64,000 nucleotides of DNA from Ligula intestinalis. Lineage: Eukaryota; Platyhelminthes; Cestoda; Diphyllobothriidea; Diphyllobothriidae. A model generated the notes under the pieces. That model did no database searches and had not been told where the DNA came from. It saw only the letters and a list, made by a program, of their open reading frames with translations. The DNA is taken from positions 7,434,505-7,498,504 of the forward strand of contig JAYGXS010000004.1 of the NCBI GenBank assembly GCA_036362985.1, in the 5' to 3' direction. Of this stretch, positions 32,841-44,065 are shown one piece after another. Made by a program: the position numbers and the translations under genes. Position 1 is the first letter of the stretch. The number at the start of each line of letters is the position of its first letter.

Positions 32841-34513
32841 ACAGGCAAATAAAGATGCCCAAGCGATATGGACCGTAGTGAGTGCTGTACTGTCTCAAGA
32901 AAAAGACTTTCGATGATCTGTTACTTTTCATTTTCTTGGCACACAATGGTTTGACCGACGTTTAATTACCTACTCCGAGAATGATGCGTGCGAAAATATG
33001 CTCAAGCTACTTGCGTCCTTTGTGGCAACGTGAGCCACAAGAAGGGTCAACGCTGTAATTTTATGTTCCAACATAAGGTTACAATAATTTTTCACCTTTA
33101 AGCATGGTTATACGAGAAAAGGTGGATACACCCAAGCGTCAAACTCTAGTGGTAAACGTACTGTCTATACCTGTGTGCGTTAACGTGGAATGACAATCTG
33201 TGAGATTGGTTTTGCTGGAACCGTTCTAGCAGGCAGTATGGATAGCATTGGATTTGTTTTGGGGAGCGCCGCCTATCTGGCCAACCCTGGGGTTTATGGG
33301 TGGTTTATAGGGTGGGGGGAGAGAGGACTGTCTTCATTTTAGTCCGGCCCAGGCTACTGCCTAATTTGTATCTGATAAGCTATCGTAATACTTGAACATA
33401 CGACTAACTGACGCCCTTTCCTACCTCATATGCAAGCATGACTTGTGTTGAGAAAGCAGTCGTACTCTGCAGGCACCCCTCACCCTCCCTCTTCTTTCTC
33501 TCTCTCGCTCTCCTCATCTTCTCCCCCGTTTCTTCTCTATCTCTCTTTCCAATTGTCACGTCGCGGCGAGGGCTCGCAGGCGACCTTACCAACGACCTTC
33601 AGCCGGGAGGCTCAGCGCACCTGCCGGGGAAGGAGCCACGCGCCACAGCTTCATTTGCCGACCTTGTACAGCAGCACTGAGACAAAGCACGCTTTCCTCG
33701 TCCTCGAAGACATGACGGCCACCACGAGGAAAATAAAAAAAAGAGCATTGGAGGTCTTTGTTTCCCGCAGCTGCGGTTGCTGTCACTGCCCCCGCCCCTT
33801 CCTTCATTTCGTCTCCTCCTGCTTTTCTTCTCCGCATACGGTAGCAGCGTACCAGTGGGTACAGGCAAAATAGCGTCAAGGTCGCGCTAGAGTAGAAGAG
33901 GGGCTAAAATGCCTGCTCACTGCGTAGTGTTAACTGGTACTGAGTGGCGACTGTCAGTCAGAGTGCTGAAAAGTATATCGCGCTCGCATCGATTTGTGAA
34001 TGGTGACCATGGCCTCCAAAGTTGGACAGAAAGGTCGCTGCCGCCCCCTCATGCACGGTCTTTTCAGTTGTGGTGTTCGGGCGTGTTCAGCATTCGACGG
34101 AAGCTCATATATTTCGTTTTTGGAGGCATTAGACGGGATGAAGGACATACGGATGATCGCATTTCGGGCTGAAAACAGGAATGAAATCAGAAATAACTGG
34201 CTCCCTGCGAGAGGCTGTATTCCATAGTTGACTATGAGATCAAACAGCTCGCTGCAGGAATCGGCAGCCAATCTAAAGCAATATAGGATGCCCAAGAAAA
34301 TGGGCGCAATTGCCCAGGCCCGTTTTCTTTCTTTTGTTCCATATAGGGGCATACTTAAACTTAATGCATTCCTACCGATCCAGACATGTACTTCGCCGAA
34401 GAGCTAATGTATCGTCAACGTACATCACAGTAGACTTCCGAGGCTTCACAATAAGTTTTCCAAGTATCATTGTAATCACCCCTGATAGTCATCTTGCATC
34501 TCCTAGGCCGAAA
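32841..34513. other. No gene established; pyrimidine-rich tract
   Basis: A strong C/T tract lies at about 33476-33551. Overlapping frames on both strands follow (33445-33873 + is the longest at 142 codons), low-complexity and without a domain. Frames at 33954-34352 (-) and 34000-34227 (+) overlap each other. A real exon cannot be excluded. Confidence 0.3.
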
Positions 34514-35514
34514 GTGTACAGTAGATTCCCTATCTCATGAAACGCCACCTGAAATTCTGAAATACGTTTCTATTCAAGCATATTGATTACGTATGGTTTT
34601 AAAAATGACGATCGTACAGCCCTATCTCAACACATTTTGGTTACATCAGGATGCCGGATTTTTAACGAGCTTATTTCTGACCGTTAAATAAAAGTACGTA
34701 CTATAAAAAGTAGCTATTTCAGTAGTATTTCTTTTTGTCATTGATTATGACTGCCTTTATAGATTCAAATATATTTCTTGGAAAACATACTGGAAAAATT
34801 ATGTCTTGCACTCGTTTGGTAGCAAATAACGCCTTTTTAAATTTTATGCTTCAAGAAAGTGCATCTTACGGTTTTAAAAATTTCTAATTGTGAACATTTT
34901 TGCAACGTTCAGGCGTTCATTCATAGAACAGCGTGTCCGTCAATTTGTTAATGCTGCCTTTACTGTAGAAAGCATGTTCCACATTTCTTGCAAAAATTTA
35001 ATGAGTACTATATGATGTCTTCCTGAAACTCTAGGCGAAAGCGTACTTTTCCTTAAACAGGATGTACACTGTGCGCAGTTTGCAAACCTTGAATTCGAAT
35101 GTAGTAGTCGGTAGGTTTCAAAATTATTTGGCAATCTGTAAACTTTTTTAAAACCAAAAGATTCCCTTTGTTTAAGTATAAAATTTAAAGAAGGCGTAAT
35201 TTTCTACCAAATGATTTCAATACAGAATTTTTCTTGCATGCTTTCCGAAAAATATATTCGAATCTATAAAGGCAGTCATAATCAATGACAAAAAGACATA
35301 CTACTTAAGTAGCTAATTTTTATAGTACTTTCTTTTACTTAGTTGCCAAAAAGAAGCTCCTCACAAAGCTGGCATCCAGATGTTACCGAAATGTATTGAG
35401 ATCAGGCTGTACGATCGTCATTTTTAAAACCATACGTAATTAATATGTTTGAATCAAAACATATTTCAGAATTCCGGGTGATATTTCATGAGCTAGGGAA
35501 TCTACAGTAATGTT
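34514..35514. mobile_element. Foldback element with about 375-bp terminal inverted repeats
   Basis: The left arm runs from about 34514 (TACAGTAGATTCCCTATCTC) to 34890. The right arm runs from about 35140 to 35514 (ending GAGCTAGGGAATCTACAGTA). The arms pair along their length, for example TTTTAAAAATGACGATCGTA against TACGATCGTCATTTTTAAAA, and CATTGATTATGACTGCCTTT against AAAGGCAGTCATAATCAATG. The spacer is about 250 bp. Each end is flanked by TA, and the ends begin CAG/CTG TAGATTCC, which fits a Tc1/mariner-type non-autonomous element. There is no transposase frame. Confidence 0.85.
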
Positions 35515-38500
35515 AGCAGTTTAGACGACTTTTCGGAACTCACGGGAAACTGCGGAGGGTCATTTATTCACTAAGCCTATGAGTGAAGAGTGAGTGAGTT
35601 ACTGAACTCCCGTCCTTACAACGAACACCATAATCGTTCGTGGCGTCACACTTGACGGCTCGAGTGTGGTCGATCAAGTAATTCTCGCACTCCATTAAAT
35701 CATTTTCAGTGGATATGGCGAATGCCAATTTAGGTAGTTATTTAGTGACCTGCCCGTGTTGCAATTGGGCAAACGTTTCTTCTGTTGAAGGCGTTTACTG
35801 TGTATCGAAAACGTTAGGCGAGCAAAACTGCTTGAAGTGTGGTGGACAGCCAATTATGCTGTTCAATGCCCACCGCGTCCAGGTCATGCAACTTTGACTG
35901 GAACACTAGCGGTCTTGACGACCTTTGACTCATGATCGCGCAGATAGTCGCGGCCGCCGAAGGGCCAACTGAGCACATCACCTCTCGGCCGGTGCTACAG
36001 AATCCTCTATGCAGACCCCTTCCCTACGGGCGATGCAACACACCAATCCCACACCACAGGAACTCGCTTCACAATGATATACAAGCAACCACCATCCATC
36101 GCTCACATATACAATTAATCAGGCGTTAACGGACGCAGTCAAAACTAGCTCTGGCTACGTCAGTGGCCACTGTTGCCTGTTACAGCAACGCAGGGTTATG
36201 TGCACAATGAAGCTTTCATTATGGGACCTTCTATCTTTTATTAACAACATCGGATTCGGCTTGATGATTTTATTGTGCTTGAGCTCAACAACTACTTGGC
36301 CTTGACAAATTTTTGGGGACCCTGTATTCTAACTCATGTATGTCCGGGATGTCTGGCTTTGCTGCGCGCCAGACGTGTCAAGGTCACAGACAAATCTAGC
36401 CTCACTGGCCAACCACTTCTCAAGGCCAGTGTACAAAGAAACTTACTGCGGAGTTGTTTACGCATAGTCACTCCCAGAACCGGTGACCTACTGTTCGGTT
36501 GTAGGTGTCCAGACCCGGTGATCTACTTGCCGGGCTGCGCCTTTGGACTCCGGCCTATTCTTGGCTGGACTGCACTCGTATGGGCGTCACTTACCTATTA
36601 CTTACATTCGAATCCTGTTACACCTTGTTACATTATCCCTAACACTGACTTTCTACGTCTTTTATTATCAACTAGTTCATAATCGTAAGGATACTTTCTA
36701 TCATCCTTTTCCGGCCAGACTACTTCGTATCCCACACATTTGTGGCCCTTGACGTGATTAAACCAGGCTACTGCCAGAAATGAGAAGAAATTCCAACTCG
36801 CCTTCACCGTACTGTCTTCCCTGCGTCACTCGCCGTGCCCACGGTTAGGTAAACACGGAGGCCGATACCCGGTTGCCAATCAAGGTTGACGTTTTCAATA
36901 AAACTCAGCCGTACAAGTCCAGGTCGAACCCCAATCAATTTATTTGGGGCATTCATCCAAATAGGTTGCCATTGGATCACATTCTTCTTTTTAACGTGAC
37001 TTTTCTCCGGCCTTTACCAACGAAACATCATCCAAGTGTTATCTTCATGCGATAAACATAATGTCGCCAATGCATAGATGAATCTTCCATCTTTCGATAC
37101 TTCACTTTATCTATAGTTTGTGCTTCGATGACTTTGAACCTATTCCACTGATGCATTCATCCGGTTTAGCCCTCATTTTTACGAAATATCCTTTCCCCAC
37201 ACCAACGTGCCGACTCAATGGCACACATTGTGGAGATTGTGTCAGCAGATTGTTCAGTTGATATAACAGCTGCAGCTCAGCGCAGGTTGCAAGCATCATC
37301 CTGGCCTCCGGCACCAAAAACCACCGTCACACAAGACAAACACTCTTCTACTTCCATTTGCGCTGGATCATCCCCCTCACGTTCGACGCATACACTTCGT
37401 GTATCATTCGGATTTGCGCACTCCCTTGAGTGTGATCACCGCTTCAACTAGGATAACACCGAGGTGATCGCAATGGCTAATATGAAGCAGGGGGAGAATT
37501 CCACGAAGCTTCGCACTCGAGCCTGCCCAATATTAACGGACACCTAGACCTTGATCCACACTTTTCCGGTTTTCGTGCAGGGTCCACTAACATGCGTTCA
37601 GCCTGAAAAAACAGCAGGCCGCCTGCGCTAGTTCAAATAGAACTTCAATTGTTCTGCACCCCCCTCCTCCCCGAAAGACATGGTCCACAATCCAAACGTT
37701 ATCACCTCCCCCCTTACCTGCTCAATCCACCGCCGCAGAATTCACGTCACCATAATCCTCCCACCCAATCTCCTCGTTCGCTGTAACCTCTGCCCCCAAA
37801 ACCTCTAGTGCGACACTCTTAGCCCACACTTTTCATTTAGTCTGACGACAAGCAAGTGATAACTGTTCGAAAATTCACGAGTAGAACTCACTTTTCCGAA
37901 GATCTTCTTTCCTTTCATTATATCATACCTCGGAATGCAAATCACCTCACTTATCCAGCTTCCTACTGCGTCTGGCGAGGAGACCAAAAATGTTGTCCCA
38001 AATCCTTATTCAATGTGCGCTTGTCATGTATCTTCGTTTGCAGCTGTTTGTGACTCGTTGATTCGAAGATCCTTGACCGACTTCCACGCTCGTCCAGCCG
38101 CCTCAGGACCACTTGAACATGCCACACCTCAGCCAACGCAGCAGAGGCCACTCTACGTGACACCGTCTCGGGGAATACAAAACACTAACAATGCACCACA
38201 TGATCTTGTTTCATAATCATATAAAAGCGGCTGTCATCATCACTATCACACACAATCACACATTCTCAGGCCTGGCTGGGCAGAGGCAACACTAGCGCTG
38301 GCTTTGCTAGCGACCACAACCGCAGGGATCTGTGCACAATTATTCCCTTATTCTGGTGCCTTCTACCCTTTACCTACAACGAGAAGAAAATCTGAGGAGT
38401 CGAGGGTGTCTTTAGGAAAAAGAATATCTGGAATTTTATCTTGACTGTCATGGTCACAGGCTTTGGTCCTCTGTCGTCATGCGTCATAACCGTAAAACCC

Positions 38501-39090
38501 TCTGTCCTCGAAGCTTAGTCAATCTACAAGACAGACAGCGGAAGCGGTCACTGAGAGTAAATCGGTTATCGCAGACAAGAATTGCTGTTGCCATCGCATC
38601 TAGAACGAGAAAGCGCAAACCCAAATTCTGAAGTTGTCGGATTCGTCAAAACTGACGCCCGCACGGTCAAGTTTGATATGAGCTCGACTAGGTTGATTTT
38701 GTCCAATCGGTTACCGAATTATCACCTGCCTTGTCAAAACAGAAGGCTGGTTCCAGGCCGGAGGGGAGACAGCACAAGTGGGGCAGTCATGAAGACACGG
38801 CGAGATAGATGGCCCGGTAGAAATTTTCATAGGCTGAAGGGTAGCCAATTAGCGCACAGAATGTCTGAGCCCGCGTCCATGACCTTAACCATTCGCTTGT
38901 CACGTACACGTCGCGTGACGTGTCTGAACTACACGAGTAACATCCCACACAAGTCCCATTGAATGTAAAGCTTTTAGTAAGTCTTATTAATAACTGTCAA
39001 CATGTGCAAGGCATTTTGGAAGCCTTTACCGACCTAGTACTGTTGACGTGAGGACCGCAGAATTAAGGACGTAATGTCAAAGTCCAGTAA
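35515..39090. other. Unassigned C-rich region with an internal repeat pair
   Basis: Positions 36145-36245 (CTAGCTCTGGCT, GGGTTATGTGCACAAT, GGGACCTTCTATCTTTTAT) match 38290-38385 (CTAGCGCTGGCT, GGGATCTGTGCACAAT, GGTGCCTTCTACCCTTTAC). The two sites may belong to larger copies of one family in the same orientation. Frames of 60-135 codons on the plus strand (35709-35897, 36275-36682, 37935-38216 and 38582-38962) show no domain I recognise. Confidence 0.4.
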
Positions 39091-39093
39091 AGG

Positions 39094-39560
39094 AAGTACT
39101 TTGGGAAATGGTGGTTTATTGGGTGAATTTTCGACACTTGTTCACCAGGTCGTCGTCTGACGTATGCGGATTGTACGCAACAGTTAATCCAAAATTATGG
39201 CTAACAGAAGCTTATATAGTGAGTCGGGGTAATAATTCATGATCGTCACCCGCATGTGCTTATGCGGTCAGTTGGATGAAAATAGTTGTCACTCAGATGT
39301 AGTTATGCGGTCGGTCGGGGACTAAGTGTCGACCGCATTTAATTGTGCGGTCGGTGGTGGCTGGTTTTTGCTTCGTCTAATCCGGGTAGGCTACCGTCTC
39401 CTCCATGCTACCCTGAGATTGGTGCCCATCGCGTCCAATTTTACATGCCTGTTGATGCACGAGTCGTCAGAGTTGATGGCTGCCCAAACGTCTGACGTCG
39501 ACCTGGTGAGCCAGTGTCGAAAATTCACACAATAAACCACCGCTTCCCAGAGTACTTATT
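39094..39560. mobile_element. MITE with about 70-bp inverted ends and internal subrepeats
   Basis: The left end (AGTACTTTGGGAAATGGTGG, TTTATTGGGTGAATTTTCGA, CACTTGTTCACCAGGTCG) is the near-exact reverse complement of the right end (CGACCTGGTGAGCCAGTGTC, GAAAATTCACACAATAAACC, ACCGCTTCCCAGAGTACT). Inside are three ATGCGGTCRGT-like units (about 39262, 39304 and 39345) and one inverted CGACCGCAT. It has no coding capacity. Confidence 0.85.
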
Positions 39561-40946
39561 CTACCGATTTAAACTTCTTGGGATGCTGATTTTTCAGTAA
39601 ATGTCACAGTTCTCCATCGATGGAGAAAAAATAACGAGTGACGAAAAATACCACACAGCTTTTCATAGTTCGCAGTATCCTTCTGTTAGCTCACAAATGA
39701 AGTCGTGCGAAAACACTCCCCAAACAGATCCAGGCTCGCCACAGAAACTCGAAAGAAAAAACACCACACATATATACGCCACCAAATTGCATGGAACGGC
39801 TATCCGGAGACTTTCTTTAGTGGATTTCTACATGTTCTTCCCCGGAGGACCTAATCAGGAACCTCACCTTGGCTATGACATAGATCAAGGACACTTCTGA
39901 GGTGATCGGGTGTATTGCTGCAGGATTAAGGGGTTGGAGTTGCCAACCAGCCTAAAGCCACTTTGTAAAGCAGAGTCAGAAGAATCAAGGACATGTTAAA
40001 TTGCTGTAGTATACGGCATCGCCTGCTTAAACGGCCCTTGCAATTTAATAGGCCAACCTGGACGCAAGCTCAGATCCCGCATACACAAACATAAGCTGAC
40101 CATGCGATTGGTGACGGATTATCACAAGTGGCTGCCAACATTCGGTCAATCGATCTAGCGCCGGCATGCAGAGCCCTGTGCAAGCACTTTCAGACTGGCG
40201 TTACTGATGTTTGCTTTGATCCTACCCTGCATTTTGCCTGATTGCCTCTTTTATCGCCGACGATTAAACCCTGGACATATTTGAATGCTCAGATAAATTA
40301 TAAAAAATGGTTCTCACGATCGAACAGCCTTCCTATTCCCTGATTAGGGCGTAAGATCAATATATGGATCGACTGGGTGCTCATCGAACGTTCAGGTTTT
40401 GATTGATTCACAGCTTGCTTTGCTGCTGGTATGTGTGATTATCTTTGACGATAATCGAAAGTTCAGATGAATAAAGATATGATTCCGGCGATTGGACAGT
40501 CTCCATATTTCCTGGAATGTGAAAATTCACTTCACGACACACCTCTATCGACCATTGGCTTCAACGTAGAAGTTTGGTCTGACTAATGCATGAGGCCTAA
40601 TCTCCTGCCTTATAGACAAGGTAAATTGCCTCTTGCTCCGGAATAAGCCGTCCACTTTGAGAAATCAAACGAGAAGGGCTGTATGAGCAAGCTATATATT
40701 AGTCATTATCTCTTAAGATTGATTAAATTCAGAAAGACCTGAGTATGAATAAAATATGAACAAGTCAATAAAACAGAAAATTTGAGTAGATCGTTTTCAC
40801 CAGTAATGTAATGCGTTTTAGCAGAGTATCTGAACGGGCCACATGGCGCATCCTGGCAGGACGACACGGGTGGACCCAAGTTAGGAAGGAGAGAGGGATG
40901 GCCAGTTGGAGAGTTATTCTAACAGCGAGAGGAGTCAAACACGCTG
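39561..40946. other. No gene recognised; downstream flank of the SH3-like gene
   Basis: A 99-codon frame (39601-39900 +) has no domain. No AATAAA on the minus strand was found close below 40947. Confidence 0.35.
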
Positions 40947-43493
40947 TTAGACAAGCGTGAACTTCTCGAGTTTGTTCTGTCCAACCTGGATCATGGTCTT
41001 ATAGGGCTCCCAGTAGGTGGGATCCGAGTTAGAGGGCACAACGACCGTCGGTGGGGACCCATTCCCCTCCTCATCCTCTTCTTCGGCAGTTGTCCTACTC
41101 GTGGTCTGAGATCCCGGCTTGCTCACCTGCTCACCAAGGGGCCCCGTGCTATCCTGCAAGGACTGGCCCATCCTCAGGGGTCGAACGTAGAGTTTACTCT
41201 TCACCGTAGTGCTCCAGGGGCTCTCTGTGTCTGACATGGAGCTCACCTGACTAGCGTCCGGTGACAGGAGTCCAGACTCTGTCTTCTGAGTGCCGGAGGT
41301 CGCGACAGCGTCGCTCAGCAAGACCATGGGTGGTGGGGGCAGGAGACTCGTGAAACCGCCGTAGATGGACTGATCCAGAGAGGCCCGACGTTCATGTGGT
41401 TCGCTGACAGGACTCCTAACACCCCATTGCTGAGGCTGATAGGATGGACTACTACAGACTAGGGAGCTCGTTGACGGACCGGTTGAGGACATGGGAGGCT
41501 GATCAATCTTTTCGTCAGCATTGAGGTCGGTGGCGCCGCTCAGACTTCCACCTTTTCCGCTGCTCCACTCCGAACCGGAACTAGGTCCACGACCGGAATC
41601 GCGATCTTCAATCTCGTAAGCAGCGCCAGCGATCGAGGCGCCCGATCCGAACACCGTCTTGCTTGCCTGCTGGGCATTCGGATCCACGCCAGTTTCAGCA
41701 GCGACTGACGCGGGGGATGGGTAGACCCGTAGTTGCAAATGTTCAGACATACTCACCGACTCGGACACAATCGCACAGCTCAGATTCGATCTTAACTGCT
41801 GGGAGGTTGTCATGAAGGTTCCACAGTCACTGTGATGGGAAACCGCATCCTGGCTAATATGGCGGGGACTTAGGCGCACCATGGCCTCCTGAACCGGGGC
41901 TCTCCGCACATGATCACTGGGCAGGCGGCAAATGGAGCGTGGCACAAATCCGATTGGTCCTGTACCCGCACGATGATCAGAGCACCACTTTTGAGCTAGC
42001 AACCAACCAGAGGTGCTTGGCGAAGTTGTTGGCGCAGTGCTGAGATCAGGATTGGTGCCGGGATATGGAATGATTCGCAGGTAATCACCCTGTCGAGCCG
42101 TGATGACCTTGTACTTTTGCATCCATTCTGTGGTGGGAAAGAAACTCTCTGTCACATATGCCAGGGGATTAGAAAAGAACTCCATTTTTGGCAGTGGTCG
42201 CCGCACCAGAGGTACTTGCTCTGTGGGACATCGCTGACCCTTTGGTAACCCTGTGACTGAAAGAACCTGTGGCCGACTAAAAGAGCTGCCGTGAATTGGT
42301 GAGGCAGTAGAAGCCGGGTTTAGCTGCATCAATGGCAGCCGAGGGAGTTGTGGTGTTTGCTGAGCACTGGAGATTTGCGTGCCAGGCGGCACGTGCGATA
42401 GGGTTTTCGTGGCAGCAGCGTAACTGCTACCACTGCCGCTGTTGATTGAGGTGCGCTTCAACTGCGGCGTCTGAATGGGCGTCGTGCTACCCAGACTCCC
42501 TCCGGTACTTGCCTCCAACTTGAGCGCTCGTGCCATCCAACTGAAGTCATTATCAGGGTCGCTGAGACTACTGCTGCTGCTACTACTACTGCTAGAGAGG
42601 ACAGGGCTGCGACGATGTTTCCTGTGGTAGAATGAACCCCCACCACCACCGGCACCCCTCTCCGAATACTTCGCGCAGCGTTTCGAGGAGGAGGAGGAGG
42701 AAGAAGGACCAAAGTTTGCGGACTGCTGACTTGACTTCTCGCCCGACCTGCCCACCATCTCCAAACTGGAGAAGGAAGAAGTCGAAGTGGTCGGTGAACT
42801 GTCGGAGGAGGCGGAGAGACTGCCGCCGGATTTCGTCATGACGGCTGAGCCGGTGGCGGGTCGTCTGCAAGACGGCGAGGCCGGATGCTGATGGTGGCGA
42901 CGCCGGCTGTTTGAGTTGCTGGCGCCCCAGTCGTCACTAATGACGTCCTCTTCGTCTCCGGTCGACTCCCCAGATATCCACTGACATTCTGCAGCACGGG
43001 CGATCATTGATAGGGTCAGACTCTCACTGCCGGCACAACTGCTGGTACCGGCCTTCTTACCCCATCGGTACTTTGACAAGTCACCACCCTTCAGGGAGGC
43101 CGGCGGTGAAGGGCTGGCGGAGGCTTGCCACACCTGTGTGGGCTGGATGGACTCGAAGGTCACCACGGTAGAGCAGGAGCGTCTGGAGGAGGCGCTTCGT
43201 GCACGCGCTGCAGCTGCCGCTGCCGCTGCTGCCGTTGCCGCCTCCGCTTCCGGGTGGCTGAAGCCCGCATCTTTGTGAGATTTCTTGTGTTTTACGCGAC
43301 AGACAGCGCCAGTGCCACTGCCGCCACTAGAAGCGGGAGAGGAGGAGGAAGGCAGAGGAGGAGCCTTGTCCGTGCCGAGGTCGTTGTTGGGTGTCTTCAC
43401 GGTGGAGTCCGCATCCTTCGTGCCAGGAGCCTCAGCTACCTCCGCGAGGGCCTTGGACTTGCTCTTGGACTTTCTTGTGAGTGCATTCAGCAT
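40947..43493 (-). CDS. Ser/Ala-rich 848-residue protein with an SH3-like domain
   Basis: This is one uninterrupted 848-codon frame, by far the longest in the window, so it is surely a host gene exon or single-exon gene. The N-terminus is basic (LTRKSKSKSKALAEV), then comes a Pro/Ser stretch and an Ala run (about residues 83-95). Long Ser runs follow (about 270-310). An SH3-like core sits at about 447-525: KYKVITARQGDYLRIIPY, then GWLLAQKW, then GPIGFVPRSICRLP. These match the RT-loop/GD, GWW and G-F-P positions of SH3 folds, with an unusual insert of about 15 residues between strands. A proline motif LLPPPPMVLL lies near 720 and an acidic stretch EEEDEEG near 800. It probably works as a signalling or cytoskeletal scaffold, but I do not recognise the family. 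The first Met was chosen. The frame is open upstream to an acceptor-like site, so extra N-terminal residues are possible. Confidence 0.85.
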   Translation of the reverse strand: MLNALTRKSKSKSKALAEVAEAPGTKDADSTVKTPNNDLGTDKAPPLPSSSSPASSGGSGTGAVCRVKHKKSHKDAGFSHPEAEAATAAAAAAAAARARSASSRRSCSTVVTFESIQPTQVWQASASPSPPASLKGGDLSKYRWGKKAGTSSCAGSESLTLSMIARAAECQWISGESTGDEEDVISDDWGASNSNSRRRHHQHPASPSCRRPATGSAVMTKSGGSLSASSDSSPTTSTSSFSSLEMVGRSGEKSSQQSANFGPSSSSSSSKRCAKYSERGAGGGGGSFYHRKHRRSPVLSSSSSSSSSSLSDPDNDFSWMARALKLEASTGGSLGSTTPIQTPQLKRTSINSGSGSSYAAATKTLSHVPPGTQISSAQQTPQLPRLPLMQLNPASTASPIHGSSFSRPQVLSVTGLPKGQRCPTEQVPLVRRPLPKMEFFSNPLAYVTESFFPTTEWMQKYKVITARQGDYLRIIPYPGTNPDLSTAPTTSPSTSGWLLAQKWCSDHRAGTGPIGFVPRSICRLPSDHVRRAPVQEAMVRLSPRHISQDAVSHHSDCGTFMTTSQQLRSNLSCAIVSESVSMSEHLQLRVYPSPASVAAETGVDPNAQQASKTVFGSGASIAGAAYEIEDRDSGRGPSSGSEWSSGKGGSLSGATDLNADEKIDQPPMSSTGPSTSSLVCSSPSYQPQQWGVRSPVSEPHERRASLDQSIYGGFTSLLPPPPMVLLSDAVATSGTQKTESGLLSPDASQVSSMSDTESPWSTTVKSKLYVRPLRMGQSLQDSTGPLGEQVSKPGSQTTSRTTAEEEDEEGNGSPPTVVVPSNSDPTYWEPYKTMIQVGQNKLEKFTLV

Positions 43494-43533
43494 GACTGGC
43501 GGCTGGTTTTGGCGCTGAGTGGGAGCTGTTGAT

Positions 43534-43535
43534 CT
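43534..43535 (-). other. Possible splice acceptor upstream of the SH3-like ORF
   Basis: The minus strand reads AACTGTCACCTTGCACTTCTAG, then ATCAACAGC. The frame stays open for the 40 nt between this AG and the ATG at 43493. It could accept a cis exon or a spliced leader. An AUG added directly here would be out of frame, so the internal ATG would then be used. Confidence 0.5.
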
Positions 43536-43592
43536 AGAAGTGCAAGGTGACAGTTAAAAGAGGAGAAAGCAGCTAAGAAGCGTAGTATGATA

Positions 43593-43634
<42 letters not shown>
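43593..43634. repeat. AAT microsatellite
   Basis: About 13 consecutive ATA/AAT units in the presumed intron or 5' flank of the SH3-like gene. Confidence 0.95.
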
Positions 43635-43636
<2 letters not shown>

Positions 43637-43954
43637 GAGTAGTCTGTTATCTTTGAGGACGTGCGATTCACACCCAATTCCATGACGCGTCCATGTCAAT
43701 GGTTGGGGAGCACCCTATGCCCTCGGAGCTAGCAAATATGCCGGTCCTAAGGGATGTTTCCTGGCAGTTGGTCCTTTCATATTCTTTGGGCCGTAGGGAT
43801 TGATCTGAGTTTTCAATAAATGTTCAGAGAACTCCTCGATGAGAATCTAATATACAAGTCTAATGATTTTATGGCAGCTTCGTCTTTAACATCGTTTGCC
43901 TAGCTCCGTTCATTTATTACAGTTTTGGTGGAGTTACGTGTTAGGATTGGATCT

Positions 43955-44065
43955 AAAGACTTATGATGCGCACTGGAGGTTGAGTATCACTTGCTGATGA
44001 CGGCTTATACGTGAGAAATGGCAAGTCCGGTCTGTCTTGTCTTTGTGGCTTCCGCCTTATTATAA
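43955..44065 (+). repeat. SINE copy 5, core only
   Basis: TTGCTGATGACGGCTTATAC, GTGAGAAATGGCAAGTCCGG, TCTTGTCTTTG. This is the same core as copies 1-4, but the tRNA-like part is lost. Confidence 0.65.

Noticed and set aside
33445..33873. 142-codon ORF after the pyrimidine tract
   Set aside because: It is low-complexity Ser/Pro/Leu sequence read from a C/T tract, and the opposite strand is equally open, so coding cannot be supported.
42458..43532. Several ORFs of 70-135 codons on both strands inside the SH3-like gene
   Set aside because: They are shadow frames of the low-complexity, GC-rich 848-codon gene.
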